Part shown: positions 54,389 to 63,897 of the stretch, piece after piece
How the letters are laid out: each line of letters starts with the position of its first letter
How positions within the stretch are numbered: position 1 is the first letter of the stretch
From: Shinisaurus crocodilurus
Taxonomy: Eukaryota; Chordata; Lepidosauria; Squamata; Shinisauridae
Reading direction: 5' to 3'
NCBI GenBank assembly: GCA_021292165.1
Contig: CM037878.1
Span: 12,334,471-12,398,470 of the forward strand
Length of the DNA stretch: 64,000 nucleotides
Position numbers and translations under genes: made by a program
The notes under the pieces: generated by a model
Seen by the model: the letters and a program-made list of their open reading frames with translations, nothing else
What the model was told of the DNA's origin: nothing
Databases searched by the model: none

Positions 54389-54425
<37 letters not shown>

Positions 54426-55171
54426 AAAACACAATTAAAAATCCTAACCCACCCCATATTCCCGCCTGAAAAGCCACGTTTTTAATGCCCGGCGGAAGCT
54501 AATCAAGGAAGGGGCATGGCGGGGGTCACTGGGGAGAGAGTTCCATAAATTGGGGGCTGCCACAGAAAAGGCCCTCCTCCTAGTCCCCACCAGCCTGGTT
54601 TCTCTGGCTGATGGGACAGGGAGAAGGCCATCCATGGCGGATCTTGTTGAGCGGCCTACTTGATGTTGCTAGAGGCGCTCCTTGAGATATACTGGACCGG
54701 AGCCGTACAGGGTTTTAAAGGTCAACGCCAACACCTTGAATTCGGCTCGGCAAACAACTGGTAGCCAGTGCAATTCTTTGAGCACCGGAGTGATGTGATC
54801 ACACTGGCGGCAGCCTTTAACCAGGTGAGCTGCTGCATTCTGTACCAGCTGCAACTTCCGAACCGTCTTCCAGGGTAACCCCACGTCGAGTGCATTACAG
54901 TAGTCCAGGCGAGAGGAGACCAAGGCATGAACCACCGATGGGAGCAGATGATTAGGAAGGTAGGGGCGCAACTGCCGTATCAGATGGAGCTGATACAGCG
55001 CCGCCCGGCTCACAGCTGACACCTGAGCCTCCATGGACAGCTGGGAGTCTAGAATGACTCCCAAGCTGCGGACCTGGTCCTTCAGGGGTAGATGTACCCC
55101 ATTCAGCACCAGGTCAACATACCCTAACCTTCCCTTGTCTCCCACCAGAAGTACCTCGGTCTTGTCGGGTT
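54288..55171 (-). mobile_element. L2-like LINE 3' end
   Basis: The minus frame 55145 to 54669 (158 codons) gives an L2/CR1-clade C-terminus: VRSLGVILDSQLSMEAQVS, SSRLDYCNALDVGLP, VQNAAAHLVKG and HWLPV..AEFKVLALTFKTLY. Further 3' are non-coding blocks shared with 3215-3500, then a tail of ggccggatgtctggcc and (TTTA)n antisense at 54288-54320. An (AC)n run lies at 54393-54421. It is 5'-truncated and lies in the third coding intron. Confidence 0.9.
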
Positions 55172-55451
55172 AAAAAAAAAAACACCTTCTTGTGAGATTT
55201 CCCTGTTCAAAAAAGAAAACCATCACTGATTCACTTTAAAGCTGTTTTTGCATCTCCTCACCTCCCCCTGTGCAGCTTAGTCCAATCGCTGAGGAGACCT
55301 CTTTGCAGGCCTTGAGCTGCATAGCCAATATACACCTGTGTCCCAGTATGGGCCATTTGCAGGTCTTGCAAGATAAGGTCACTTGTTGAGCTCAGCCTTG
55401 CCCTGGTACAGACCAGGCAGCTCTGGTTTGTGACTTTTCTCTCTTCTTCAG

Positions 55452-55606
55452 CTCCACCAGTTGCTTTGGATCCACTGGTCTGAAGAGTGAGCAGTCTTTC
55501 CTCATGCCTCCCGAGGAGACCGACATCTTCAGGGGTGAGGTTTACAACCCCTTTCCCTACGAATTCACCTTTGAGATGCTGGTTAAGGGACCCTGTTTGC
55601 TGGCAG
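55452..55606 (+). CDS. VWA5B2: VWA5B2-like gene, coding exon 4
   Basis: 155 nt, phase 2 to phase 1, residues 178-229. The acceptor tttctctcttcttcag has a long pyrimidine tract. It encodes SSTSCFGSTGLKS, an acidic EETDIFRGEVYN segment, then YEFTFEMLVKGPCLLAG, a block strongly conserved in both VWA5B paralogues. The donor is GGCAG|GTATGA. The segment between SCFG and YEFTFEM is specific to this gene by eye and shows no low-complexity expansion. Confidence 0.88.
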
Positions 55607-55945
55607 GTATGATATCGAATCTATTGTGTGTATGTCTTTGGGGGGGTCGGTACTGCTGGTAAGGGTGCATCTCAAACAGATTTGGACAGGTTTGGAAGTG
55701 CACTTGATAAGTTCCCAACCGTACAGTACATATGCACAGAGATGTCTTTCCTGTACTGTTCCTGGCAACCCACACCACAAAAAGGAATCACTTGGGTGGT
55801 AATGCTGCATACATTGCTTTCTGGTCCAAAAGTAGGAAGGGCGCACCAGCTTTACCTAGGTTTTGATGTTTCAAGTTTTTGTCCTGTACTTAAAATGAAT
55901 GAGAAGGGGTATTGTAGAGTTTTAGTAATGGCTGCCGCCAGTAAA

Positions 55946-56082
55946 TAACCTACCTCACAGGGTTGTTGTGAGGATAAAATGGAGAGGAGGAGGAGGATTA
56001 TGTAAGCCGCCTTGAGTTCCTTGTAGGAAAAAAGACGGGGTATAAATGTAATAAACAAACAAATAAATAAATAAATAAATAA
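55946..56082 (+). mobile_element. Sauria-type SINE, 5'-truncated
   Basis: Contains only the second half, from aacctacctcacagggttg to an (AAAT)n tail. It lies in the fourth coding intron. Confidence 0.88.
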
Positions 56083-56154
56083 TACTGCTTGCATTTTGCT
56101 AGCATAGATATGTTCATGGCTGCCATTAGAGGATTCTCACCACTACCACTACCA

Positions 56155-56238
56155 GAGAGCCAGTGTGGCGTAGTGGTGAGAGTGTTGGACTGGGACTCAG
56201 GAGATCCGGGTTCTAGTCCCCGCTCAGCCATGAAACTC
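56155..56238 (+). mobile_element. Sauria-type SINE, head only
   Basis: gagagccagtgtggcgtagt through ccccgctcagccatgaaact, then an abrupt change to CR1-like sequence. The rest of the SINE is missing. Confidence 0.85.
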
Positions 56239-56507
56239 CAATCAAGAAGTTGGAGCAGCTCCCCTATGAGGAAAGGTCACAATAGCTGGGATTGTTTAGT
56301 TTAGAAAAAAGGCTAGTAAAGGGAGCAGGGCTTTTTTTCTGGTGGAACTCACCGGAACTGAGTTCCAGCACCTTTTCTTCTATTAATTGCATTACAATTT
56401 AATCGCCATCTACTCCCGAGGAAATGTAATCCAAGAGTTCCGGTACCTTTTTCTCCAGAAAAAAAGCACTGAAAGGGAGACATGATATAGGTACATAGAA
56501 TCATAGA
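56239..56507 (+). mobile_element. Diverged CR1-like fragment split by a MITE
   Basis: agttggagcagctcccctat, gaggaaaggtcacaatagct and aaaggctagtaaagggag match the CR1 LEQLPYEERS..LGLF.LEKR block. The match resumes after the MITE with acatgatataggt. Immediately before the young CR1 copy, catagaatcatag is the reverse complement of a CR1 tail octamer pair. Confidence 0.6.
56326..56471. mobile_element. hAT-type MITE, family B
   Basis: 146 bp, same length and nearly the same sequence as 40898-41043. Exact 8-bp duplications AAAGGGAG lie at 56318-56325 and 56472-56479. Confidence 0.92.
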
Positions 56508-58340
56508 GGTTAGCGAGGAATGCTAAAAGCAACAAAAAAGCTTTCTTCAGATACATGCACAGTAAAAGACAGAAGAAAGAACTGGTGGTTCAACTACGCA
56601 ATGAGGATGGCAAATTGATAACAGAAGACAAAGAAAAGGCAGAAGTGTTCAATTCCTACTTCGGCTCGGTCTTCTCCCAAAAGAGGGTCTATGACCCCCC
56701 TGGCAAACCTGAAATGCAGACTGAAGGGGCAGAATTGCAGCTTGAGATTGATAGGCAAATGGTCAAGGAACACCTGATTACTCTGAACAAGTTTAAATCT
56801 CCAGGGCCTGATGAGCTGCATCCTAGAGTAATAAAGGAACTGGCAGAAGAACTCTCAGAACCACTGTCTATTATCTTTGAGAAATCATGGAGGACAGGTG
56901 AAGTGCCAGAGGACTGGAGGAGGGCAAATGTTGTTCCCATCTTCAAAAAGGGCAAGAAGGAGGAACCTGGGAACTATAGGCCAGTCAGTCTGACATCAAT
57001 CCCCGGGAAGATTTTGGAGCAGATTATAAAGAAGTCAGTCTGCAAGCACCTTGAAAACAATGCAGTGATTACTAGAAGCCAGCATGGATTTGTCAAGAAC
57101 AAATCCTGTCAGACTAATCTGATCTCATTTTTTGATCGGGTAACCTCCCTTGTGGACTGTGGGAATGCTGTGGACATTATATACCTGGACTTCAGCAAAG
57201 CTTTCGACAAAGTGCCTCATGATATCCTGATTAGTAAGCTAGCTAAGAGTGGGCTAGATGGAACAACTATCAGGTGGATCCACAATTGGCTACAGAATCG
57301 GACTCAAAGAGTGCTTATCAATGGTTCCTTCTCAAACTGGGGAGAGGTAACGAGCGGGGTACCACAGGGCTCGGTCCTGGGCCCGGTGCTCTTCAACATT
57401 TTTATTAATGACTTGGATGAGGAGGTACAGGGAATGCTTATCAAATTTGCAGATGACACAAAGTTGGGTGGAACAGCTAATACTCTGGAAGACAGAAACA
57501 AAATTCAAAGTGACCTCGATAGGCTGGAGCGCTGGGCCGAAAACAACAGAATGAAATTTAACAGGGATAAATGCCAAGTGCTGCACCTAGGGAGAAGAAA
57601 CCAAATGCAGAGTTACAGAATGGGGGACACTTGGCTCAACAATACTACAAGTGAGAAGGATCTTGGAATTGTGGTAGATCACAAACTGAATATGAGCCAG
57701 CAATGCGACGTGGCTGCAAAGAAGGCAAATGCAATTTTGGGCTGTATTAATAGAAGTATAGCTTCCAAATCGCGGGAAGTGATAATTCCCCTTTACTCGG
57801 CACTGGTTAGGCCTCATCTTGAGTACTGCGTCCAGTTCTGGGCACCTCACTTTAAGAAGGACATAGACAAACTGGAGAGGGTTCAGAGGAGGGCAACAAG
57901 GATGATAAAGGGACTGGAAACAAGGCCCTATGAGGAGAGACTGAAAGAACTGGGCATGTTTAGCCTTCAGAAGAGGAGACTGAGGGGAGATATGATCGCA
58001 CTCTTCCAGTATTTGAAGGGATGTCACACAGAGGAGGGCAAAGATCTCTTCTCGTTCATCCCAGTTTGCAGGACACGGAATAATGGGCTCAAGTTACAGG
58101 AACCTAGATTCCACCTAAACATCAGGAAAAATTTCCTGACTGTCAGAGCAATAAGACAATGGAATCAACTACCTAGGGAGGTGGTGGGCTCTCCCAGTCT
58201 GGAGGCATTCAAGGTGCGGCTGGACAGACATCTGTCAGAGATGCTTTGACCTGGATTCCTGCATTGAGCAGGGGGTTGGACTCGATGGCCTTGTAGGCCC
58301 CTTCCAACTCTACTTTTCTATGATTCTATGATTCTATGAT
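56508..58340 (+). mobile_element. CR1 LINE, 5'-truncated copy 2
   Basis: Ends in the CR1 signature gagcagggggttggactcga..ccttccaactc and (attctatg)n at 58315-58340. It is about 97 per cent identical by eye to 18590-20460. It is inserted in sense orientation in the fourth coding intron of the VWA5B2-like gene. Confidence 0.94.
56555..58249 (+). CDS. CR1 reverse transcriptase, intact but N-truncated frame
   Basis: 564 codons without interruption. Reverse transcriptase motifs in order: VVPIFKKGKKEEPGNYRPVS (about residues 131-150), QHGFVKNKSC, YLDFSKAFDKVPHD with the palm Asp, GVPQGSVLGPVLFNIFIND, and FADDTKLGG (FADD catalytic pair). Then comes the CR1 C-terminal domain with LGIVVDHKLNMSQQC, RPHLEYCVQFWAPHFKKD and RNNGLKLQEPRFHLNIRKNF, ending HLSEML. 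A full CR1 ORF2 has an upstream apurinic-type endonuclease domain, which is missing, so the copy cannot retrotranspose itself. The ATG is internal to the original ORF. Intactness most likely reflects youth rather than selection. Confidence 0.93.
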   Translation: MHSKRQKKELVVQLRNEDGKLITEDKEKAEVFNSYFGSVFSQKRVYDPPGKPEMQTEGAELQLEIDRQMVKEHLITLNKFKSPGPDELHPRVIKELAEELSEPLSIIFEKSWRTGEVPEDWRRANVVPIFKKGKKEEPGNYRPVSLTSIPGKILEQIIKKSVCKHLENNAVITRSQHGFVKNKSCQTNLISFFDRVTSLVDCGNAVDIIYLDFSKAFDKVPHDILISKLAKSGLDGTTIRWIHNWLQNRTQRVLINGSFSNWGEVTSGVPQGSVLGPVLFNIFINDLDEEVQGMLIKFADDTKLGGTANTLEDRNKIQSDLDRLERWAENNRMKFNRDKCQVLHLGRRNQMQSYRMGDTWLNNTTSEKDLGIVVDHKLNMSQQCDVAAKKANAILGCINRSIASKSREVIIPLYSALVRPHLEYCVQFWAPHFKKDIDKLERVQRRATRMIKGLETRPYEERLKELGMFSLQKRRLRGDMIALFQYLKGCHTEEGKDLFSFIPVCRTRNNGLKLQEPRFHLNIRKNFLTVRAIRQWNQLPREVVGSPSLEAFKVRLDRHLSEML

Positions 58341-58344
58341 CTAC

Positions 58345-60275
58345 GGGATTTTATCAGGGGTCCAGACATTGTCATCTTCTCCACTCATAACCCTCCCAAT
58401 GTTCTCCCACCACACCTATCTTTTTTCTTGCAGCAGAAATTATTTTTAGGGGTGGGGGGGAGACAGAACTGCAGCACAATGCCTTCTGATTGGTAGCGCT
58501 AGGAGCTTTTTGTCCAGAAGCACCCAATGTCTGGAGCCCCTGTAAAAGTCCATGAATGAAGCAGGGCAATTGCATGATAAAATTGCATGATGAAGGTCTG
58601 GAAGCACCCTCTGACAGACTCCTGGGCTCAGTTGTGTATAGGAGCCTCCAAAATTCAGCTTAGGGGCCCTCTGTGTATTTTTAAAAATCTGGTCTTGGTA
58701 GCAAGGGACAGTATTACCAAAGCATAAGTGTATAGCAGAGACATGGATATCTATTTTGTGTGTAACCCACTTAGAAATTTTATTATATTAAATACCATGG
58801 TATATAAGTGCTATAAATAAATAAATATTGGGTGAGGTATCTGTAACTGGTGAAAGGGAGCTGATTTCTGCATTTGGGGTAGGGACTCCTTCCGTTCACC
58901 CCCCCCCCCCGGTCCATTCCTGATGCAGTAGCAGGTTACGTGGGGATGCAATGCCAGCTCTGCCCTTTCATTTTCCTTCCTTCCTGGGCAAGAGGAAATG
59001 CAGTTATTTGCTTTTTCTGATCTCCCCCCGCCCCTACTTTTTTTGAATATCAGCCATGATCTCAGAAGATCGGACACTAGGATAATAAGAGAGACACCTT
59101 GTACTAACGAGGTCCAAAGGGAAGGGAGAATGAATGAAACCATTCCCAGAAGAGCTTCTGGTTAGTTGCACCATGTAAAGGATTTATGGAGTAGCTCGTT
59201 AAAAGTAGCAGGGGGGATCTTGATTCTTCTTTTTTTTTTTTTATAATTATGGATTTGTATAAGTTTATTGCTGAGCTTATTCTTTTTCTCTCATGAAAGA
59301 ATGATAAATGTCGGGGGGGGAGGAAGCAAGGGGGGGGAGGCAGAAGCAACTTTGGAGAGCCTGGACCATGTGCTTCAGACAGACAAGGGAATTAATCCCA
59401 TTAGGACTTGGCTCAAGTCCCATCCCTCTGAGAGATGCTGCACTCATGGCCTCGATGTGCTTCAGTCTAGTAAAAAAAAATATCCATCTTTCCATGCTGA
59501 GGAATGACTTCTTTGTGGTCTGTGCATAAAGTAAAAAAAAAAAAAATCTCTGCTGAAAATTTATCCAGCTCCACAAAAGCAGACTACATAGGCTGGCAAC
59601 TATGGACCTTAATGAAAGCTATGTAAACATTTGTAGTTTTTGCATGGTCTGTTGTGACCACAGTATATAAGCCTTTATAAATTTTGGAATGGTTTGACAA
59701 GGAGGGATTGGAATTCTACAAAAAAACTGTGGAGAAGGGCGGCAATGAGGGAACATTCAGGCCGATATACAGTTTCTTCTTCGTGGTCTCTGTGCATCAC
59801 ACACATGGGCTCTGCGCACAAGAATGCACAAGAATACAAAAAAATAAAAAATAAAAATCTGTGCCATGAACTTCTCAAACATGAACATGGTGCATTTAAA
59901 TGGAGGCAGTCATCGACCACTGAGAGTCTTCAACAAATGAGTAATGAAGTTTTGATTTCTATTAACTGTTCAACTCATATTACTCCTAACTTTACTCCTA
60001 ACTTACACACACACACACACACACACACTGCAGTGGTGCCATGCTTCTTTCCCAGGGTTCAGTGGCTTCCATGTCTCAAATAATGTTATTTATTTATTTA
60101 TATTTGAACAAGCAAATGTGTACATTTGCATAATTGATAAAGGCCATTTATGTTTGTAGTGGCACATTCACACATAGAAATCGTCACTTGACGCCAAGTC
60201 TTCAAGTGAGCACAGTTGCGTGAGCAGCCAGCCCATGCTCCGTGTAAAACAAGCGCAGCTATTTCCATCTGACAA
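58345..60275. other. Intron sequence, nothing else recognised
   Basis: No repeat family or exon is recognised apart from homopolymer runs and an (AC)n microsatellite at about 60005-60028. Confidence 0.5.
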
Positions 60276-60284
60276 GTTTTAGAG

Positions 60285-60391
60285 CAGCCTTCCCCAACCT
60301 GGTGCTCTCCAGATGTTGAAGGCCACGCTGGCTGAGCATGATGGGAGTTGCTGTTGAACATATCTGGAGAGCAGCAGGTTTGCGACAGCTG
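60285..60391. mobile_element. hAT-type MITE
   Basis: 107 bp, ends CAGCCTTCCCCAACCTGGTG and (reverse complement) CAGCTGTCGCAAACCTGCTG. Exact 8-bp duplications TTTTAGAG lie at 60277-60284 and 60392-60399. Confidence 0.9.
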
Positions 60392-60433
60392 TTTTAGAGG
60401 ATATCACATTATAACAAGTTAACAGTGTTAACA

Positions 60434-60665
60434 GAGCCAGTGTGGCGTAGTGGTGAGAGTGTCGAACTGGGAGTCGGGAGATCTGGGTTCTAGTCCCCGC
60501 TCGGCCATGAAACTCACTGGGTGACTTTGGGCCAGTCACTGACTCTCAGCCAAACCTACCTCACAGGGTTGTTGTGAGGATAAAATGGAGAGGAGGAGGA
60601 GGAGGATTAGGTAAGCCGCCTTGGGTTCCTTGCAGGAATAAAGGCGGGGTATAAATATAATAAAC
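60434..60665 (+). mobile_element. Sauria-type SINE
   Basis: Full-length sense copy ending 94 bp before coding exon 5. Changes from consensus are few (gggagtcgggagatctggg). Confidence 0.92.
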
Positions 60666-60758
60666 AGCAACAACAACAACAAAACACATAGTGCAAACAA
60701 TCAAGTCCTTTCTCTTTCCTGCCCATCCCCTCCTGTTTTTCTTCATTTATTCTTGCAG

Positions 60759-60890
60759 GATTGGAGAGCCCATCCCACGTGCTTCGAGCTGATGCGAATC
60801 CTTATGCTAGCTCTGCCTCGGCTATATGTATTACTTTGGCAGAGAAGCACAGATGTGACAGGAACCTGGAGATTATCTTGTATCCTTGTG
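60759..60890 (+). CDS. VWA5B2: VWA5B2-like gene, coding exon 5
   Basis: 132 nt, phase 1 to phase 1, residues 230-273. The acceptor is TTTATTCTTGCAG and the donor TTGTG|GTAAGA. Encodes GLESPSHVLRADANPYASS and ITLAEKHRCDRNLEIILYPC, which matches the LESPSH.LRADA.P.A.SA block of both VWA5B paralogues. The exon sits between two sense-oriented SINEs (60434-60665 and 61009-61258). Confidence 0.88.
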
Positions 60891-61008
60891 GTAAGAGAAC
60901 CCTCTTGAGCCGGGAGAAGCTGTGATCAATATGACTATGGAACCCTTGGGTAGTGTAAGATACACGCTGCAGGGAAAAGTGCGGAGGAGCTACTAGCATA
61001 TGGGAGCA

Positions 61009-61258
61009 AGCCAGTGTGGCGTAGTGGTGAGAGTGTTGGACTGGGACTCAGGAGATCTGGGTTCTAGTCCCCGCTCAGCCATGAAACTCACTGGGTGACT
61101 TTGGGCCAGTCACTGACTCTCAGCCTAACCTACCTCACAGGGTTGTTGTGAGGACAAAATGGAGAGGAGGAAGAGGATTATGTAAGCCACCTTGGGTTCC
61201 TTGCAGGAAAAAAGGCAGGGTATAAATATAATAAATAAATAAATAAATAAATAAATAG
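61009..61258 (+). mobile_element. Sauria-type SINE
   Basis: Full-length sense copy with an (AAAT)n tail, starting 118 bp after coding exon 5. Confidence 0.92.
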
Positions 61259-61346
61259 AATTGAGCTGTTTGAACCTCCCAGGTGTTGTTCTGCAACAGG
61301 CACCAAATTAGACTTCCAACTGAGGGATACTGATTTCTGAATGTTC

Positions 61347-61408
<62 letters not shown>

Positions 61409-61410
61409 TT
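61347..61410. repeat. (ATT)n microsatellite
   Basis: About 21 uninterrupted ATT units, the longest trinucleotide run in the window. Likely polymorphic. Confidence 0.95.
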
Positions 61411-61612
61411 ATGTCACTTCTGTAGCGCCTCTTAGGGGCCCTTCTGATGTGACATTATTGGCATAGGAGCTGCTCTAGCATATCTCTTTCTATAAGATGT
61501 CTGGATTTTATCGCATTTCTTTTTATTAAGGTGTTTTTGTTTTTGGTAAGTAAAAGAAACAAACCAAACACAAAATGCCAAAAACAAACAAAGTTACAAA
61601 TACGGTATGTGG

Positions 61613-61750
61613 CAAGGGTAGGCGACTTGGTGGCCTCCAGATGTGTTGGACTACAACTCCCATCAGCCCCAGCCAGCATAGCCAATGGTAAGGAATTCTG
61701 GGAGTTGTAGTCCAAAACATCTGTAGGCCACCAGGTTGCCTACTACCCCT
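61613..61750. mobile_element. hAT-type MITE, diverged palindrome
   Basis: Arms ggtggcctccagatgtgttg and (right) caaaacatctgtaggccacc with the shared ctacaactcccatcagcccc core. The target duplication is not clear. Confidence 0.75.
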
Positions 61751-62046
61751 AATGAGGGCTCATGTGTTTTTAAAGCATCGTTGTGTATATAGCAGTATGA
61801 GGCTCAGCAGACCGTTCATGCGATGAAATGGCAAATTTATGAGTTTCATTTTCACAGGCTCACCTGAAGATTTTCTTCAAAATGATATGAGATGAGGCTG
61901 GTCTAGGGGAACGGGGATCCTGGTTCACATAGGATAAAAACCTGTTTATTAATTTAGGGTGCAGTCCTATCAATTGCACCATCGGTGATCCGAAACTCGG
62001 AGGCTTCCGATCATCCAGTGCAGGGCAGGAGGAGCAGCAGAGGTGA

Positions 62047-62271
62047 TCATAGAATCATAGAAGAGTAGAGTTGGAAGGGGCCTACAAGGCCACCGAGTCC
62101 AACCCCCTGCTCAATGCAGGAATCCAGCTCAAAGCATCCCTGGTCCAGCCGCGCCTTGAATGCCTCCAGAGTGGGAGAACCCACCACCTCCCTAGGTAGT
62201 TGGTTCCATGGTCTTATTGCTCTGACAGTCAGGACATTTTTCCTGATGTTTAGGTGGAATCTAGGTTCCTT
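62047..62271 (-). mobile_element. CR1 LINE 3' end fragment
   Basis: Antisense of the young CR1 3' end: catagaatcatag, gagttggaaggggcctacaa, then the end of ORF2 including its stop. Close in sequence to copies 1 and 2, 5'-truncated to about 225 bp. Confidence 0.92.
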
Positions 62272-62279
62272 GCCTAGAT

Positions 62280-63485
62280 TGATCTTTGCCTCCTCGTCCT
62301 CCCACCCTGCACATTTCGCTAGATGGGCTTTTCAGCCCGTCTAGCGAGGGCACTTCAGGGTCCGAGGGAAGGAGGCTAGAGGAGGCTCAGGATAACTCAT
62401 ATCCTGGCCTCTCTGGTCTCGTCCCCTCCCCACCCACTGGAATGCCCCATTTTTCCTTCTCTGAGGTAGCTTTTCTGACCTTGGAGGACAGCTGGCGTGG
62501 TGCTTTCTGCGCTGGCTGCAAGGTAGGGGGGGAGGAGGGTCAGATCTCCAGCTCCCCCTTCCGAGGTCGAAGAGCTGTCTCCAGCCTCAGAAAAGGGAAT
62601 CCAAACAATCCTATGGTCCCCATAGGAACCATAAGATTGCTCTCTTAGATGATATTGTAATCTAATATGTGCAACGCATTGAAGTTGACATTTGTATTTA
62701 TGGTTCCCCCCCCCTTTGAATCTTAAAAAAAAAAAGTTTCATAAAGGGCGGGGGGAATTCAATGAGGATATAAACTTTGTCGAAACAGTATAAAATGCCT
62801 CATTTTTAGCCATGTGCCCACCCCAGACATGTCTGATAGGTTAGTTTTTCAAGAAGAGCCATCCTCATATCCAGCTTGTAAGTTTCTAATGCTTTCCAGT
62901 GCTGTGCACTTTTTAGCTGGGCTGCTGTTGTGAGAGTGATTATAACAGAAGGTGCTTTATGCAGAACCTTCCTATTTTTTATCTCCAAATGATAACAAGA
63001 GTGCCAGTTTGGGGTTGGGTTCAATATTTTGTTAAACAATTTTGGAGATTTCTACACCCCCCCCCCAAATGCCTCCAGAAACTTGCCATTGCAACATACT
63101 CTCACCGAATGTGCGTGTGTGTTCCCCTGGATTCTACACCCCCTCCAACATACTGGAGAAACCATCCTGCACATATGGTGAAATCAGAGTGGAGTAAAAT
63201 ACCATCTGTGTAGTATTTTCAATGCCAATTCCTTTATTTCTATACCCTCTGAATTTTCTGATAGTATCTGAATGGTGTGGAAAGAAGATGCTCCCTGTAG
63301 CAATATCCATGCAGCTTGTGTTGTGCAAATCGTAAGGGACTCTCAAGTTGCGATCCAAAAAAAGTTAGATATGCTAAGGATTGGTGCATACCAGGTATCT
63401 CCCATATGGAAACCATTTTAAATTGCCCTGTGTGGTGTCAGCTAGCAAACGTTGGGCTGTTTTTGTGCAGTGGCTCCCAGGGGAG
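62280..63485. other. Intron sequence, nothing else recognised
   Basis: A GC-richer part (62280-62600) gives open frames, but no domain or splice context is seen. The rest is unremarkable. Confidence 0.45.
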
Positions 63486-63491
63486 GAGGTG

Positions 63492-63608
63492 GCTCTTATT
63501 CTCATTTTACAGATGGGGAACCAAGACTGGGAATTCCCCAAAACCACCGATTGAGTCATGGCTGACAGGGGTTTTGAACCCAGGTCCAAGCAGCCCAACT
63601 CTCTATGC
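63492..63608 (-). mobile_element. MIR-type SINE fragment
   Basis: Antisense landmarks of MIR: ctcattttacagatggggaa, a decayed middle with gagtcatggctgac, and gttttgaacccaggtcc from the tRNA-like head. It is ancient and diverged. MIR/CORE-SINEs are shared across amniotes. Confidence 0.7.
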
Positions 63609-63716
63609 CAGTGTTCTCCAACCTTGGGTCCCCAGATGTTTTTGGCCTACAACTCCCAGCATGCCCCAGCCAGTGTAGGCCAAAAACATCTGGGGACCCA
63701 AGGTTGGAGAACACTG
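63609..63716. mobile_element. Palindromic hAT-type MITE, family A, deleted centre
   Basis: 108 bp, with part of the right arm missing after ccccagccag. The flanks CTCTATGC (63601-63608) and CTCTATGT (63717-63724) match at 7 of 8. The element ends 56 bp before the acceptor of coding exon 6. Confidence 0.9.
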
Positions 63717-63772
63717 CTCTATGTGCGGGATCATTCTGTCTCTCATACATCTGTACAATCCCACCCCCACAG

Positions 63773-63897
63773 AACCTCATCATCCACACCTGATTATCGA
63801 AGATGGTGTTATGACGTATCACGAATATGAGGCGCACATAAGGAACCGTCGAGATTACGCTCGTATCGCCAAGAAAGACAATGATGGGGAGAGACAG
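63773..63897 (+). CDS. VWA5B2: VWA5B2-like gene, coding exon 6 (last in window)
   Basis: 125 nt, phase 1 to phase 0, residues 274-315. The acceptor is ATCCCACCCCCACAG and the donor GACAG|GTAACT. Encodes EPHHPHLIIEDGVMTYHEYE and a basic/acidic segment with RRDYARIAKKDNDGERQ. It matches the SEPH.PHL.. block before the VWA domain of VWA5B proteins. The gene continues off the right edge. The joined reading frame over six exons has no stop. Confidence 0.87.

Noticed and set aside
49984..63897. Assignment to the paralogue VWA5B1
   Set aside because: The start MPGLYC, the ACANG block, GHLxLD and CDDSxTSCFG fit VWA5B2 better from memory. Both paralogues share the later LESPSH and EPHxPHL blocks, so a tree is needed for certainty.
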